The translations under genes were made by a program, and so were the position numbers. Shown here one piece after another: positions 63,304-64,000 of a DNA stretch of 64,000 bases; positions within the stretch are counted from its first letter, which is position 1; each line of letters begins with the position of its first letter. The DNA comes from Pseudomonas fluorescens HK44. Lineage in GTDB: Bacteria; Pseudomonadota; Gammaproteobacteria; Pseudomonadales; Pseudomonadaceae. The stretch spans positions 1 to 64,000 of the forward strand of contig NZ_AFOY02000015.1 of assembly GCF_000217955.3 (NCBI RefSeq). The letters are read 5' to 3'. The notes beneath the pieces are model-generated. The model worked only from the letters and a program-made list of their open reading frames with translations, searched no databases and had not been told where the DNA came from.

Positions 63304-64000
63304 TCAGCGTTCTGTGGAGCCGGGCAGGGTGGTCGGGGCCATTGGTGCTCTGACGGCCTGTTTTTGTGCACTGCGCCACGCGGCGGGTGGCATGCCGAAC
63401 TGGGTGATGAACCAACGTGTGAAGGAACTCGCCATGGAGTAGCCGAGCATGTCGGCGATCCGGCCCAGGGAGTAGTTCGGGTTTTCCAGGTAGCGCAGCA
63501 CCAGGTCGCGGCGCACGTCGTTGATCAGGTCGTTGAAGGCGCAGCCGTCGTCTTTGAGGCGGCGCTGCAGGGTCCGAACGTTCATGCCCTGGGTCTGGGC
63601 GATCTGCTCGATGGTGGCGCGCCCCATCGGCAACAGCAGGTAGATGGCTTTGCGCACCTCGAACAGCATCGACGGTCCTTCGTGGCTCAGCAGTGAGTCG
63701 AGGTAGCTCTGGGCGTAGCGAGCCATGGCCGGATCGGCATGGGGGTTGGTCATGTCGAGGCTGGCATCGGAACAGACGATGCCATTGAACTCGCTGCCGA
63801 ACTCCAGGTTGCAGCCGAACAGGCGACGATGCAGTTGCAGGTTGTCGGGGGGCTGGTGGGTGAAGTTGACGCTGTAGGGATGCCAGTGCGTGCCGAGCAG
63901 AGCGGCGCACAGGCGGAACATCACGCCGATTGCAAGCTCGGTGGCCTGTCGGCTGGGCATCGGTGATTCGGTGACCACCTCTTCGCGAATGATCACCATC
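63304..64000 (-). CDS. AraC-family (OruR/ArgR-type) regulator, 5' end outside window
   Basis: 232 codons are visible. HTH motifs are ATIEQIAQTQGMNVRTLQRRLKDDG and YSLGRIADMLGYSMASSFTRWFITQFG. The upstream part (HRRLFGCNLEFGSEFNGIV) belongs to the Arabinose_bd-like domain. The ORF is open to the window edge, so about 100 residues are missing. It has the same domain order as the broken AraC gene at 44268, and is convergent with the sulfonate-like operon. Confidence 0.9.
   Translation of the reverse strand, partial: MVIIREEVVTESPMPSRQATELAIGVMFRLCAALLGTHWHPYSVNFTHQPPDNLQLHRRLFGCNLEFGSEFNGIVCSDASLDMTNPHADPAMARYAQSYLDSLLSHEGPSMLFEVRKAIYLLLPMGRATIEQIAQTQGMNVRTLQRRLKDDGCAFNDLINDVRRDLVLRYLENPNYSLGRIADMLGYSMASSFTRWFITQFGMPPAAWRSAQKQAVRAPMAPTTLPGSTER

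Overview
The window is almost certainly from a Pseudomonas chromosome (P. fluorescens/P. putida-like). It has high-GC genes, Shine-Dalgarno starts, a Pseudomonas-type REP pair at 63.1 kb, and OruR-type AraC, LysR, MocR and AAHS-transporter families. No tRNA, rRNA or CRISPR array was recognised.

1-25.7 kb is an accessory island that looks like a defence island. A WYL regulator (cut by the window edge) stands divergently to a broken Sel1-like gene. Next come a 199-aa protein of unknown family, a helix-hairpin-helix/OGG-like protein and a CobB-type sirtuin. Two small membrane proteins follow, then a 1898-aa DUF4011-helicase-Vsr-like protein (the architecture of the Hhe defence gene) with a second OGG-like protein behind it. 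On the minus strand, 23.4 to 12.6 kb is a five-gene operon: a third OGG-like protein, a small acidic protein, a membrane zinc-ribbon protein, an AddB-like nuclease and an AddA-like helicase-nuclease. A second WYL regulator is divergent from it. The AddA-like gene is cut by an IS21-family element with a perfect 7-bp target duplication; removing it in silico restores one ORF. About 0.87 kb around the 199-aa gene is duplicated in direct orientation at 1.7 and 24.7 kb.

25.7-30.1 kb holds ICE-type genes (small membrane protein, RadC, a conserved ICE protein) abutting a second, decayed IS21 element.

30.6-43.8 kb is a 3-hydroxybenzoate/gentisate catabolic cluster with two different pairs of 3-hydroxybenzoate 6-hydroxylase and gentisate 1,2-dioxygenase, fumarylpyruvate hydrolase, maleylpyruvate isomerase, an aromatic-acid transporter, MarR and LysR regulators, an outer-membrane protein and a chemoreceptor. 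Together they would import 3-hydroxybenzoate, hydroxylate it to gentisate, open the ring and yield fumarate and pyruvate.

44.3-50.1 kb is decayed: a frameshifted AraC gene, IS110, IS5 and IS66 remnants, a truncated group II intron nested in IS66, and pieces of a glycosyltransferase cluster and of a nucleoid-associated protein gene. One IS66 element carries a DUF6429 passenger and sits inside an IS5-type transposase with an intact 8-bp target duplication.

50.1-64 kb is chromosomal metabolism: an SDR, an MFS permease with a sugar-isomerase-like protein, a MocR regulator, and a divergent operon of quinone oxidoreductase, TauD-type dioxygenase, BKACE enzyme, MFS, DsbA/FrnE-like, Rieske and YeiH/SuyZ-like exporter. 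Its gene content suggests an uncharacterised, perhaps organosulfonate, catabolic route. A partial AraC regulator closes the window.
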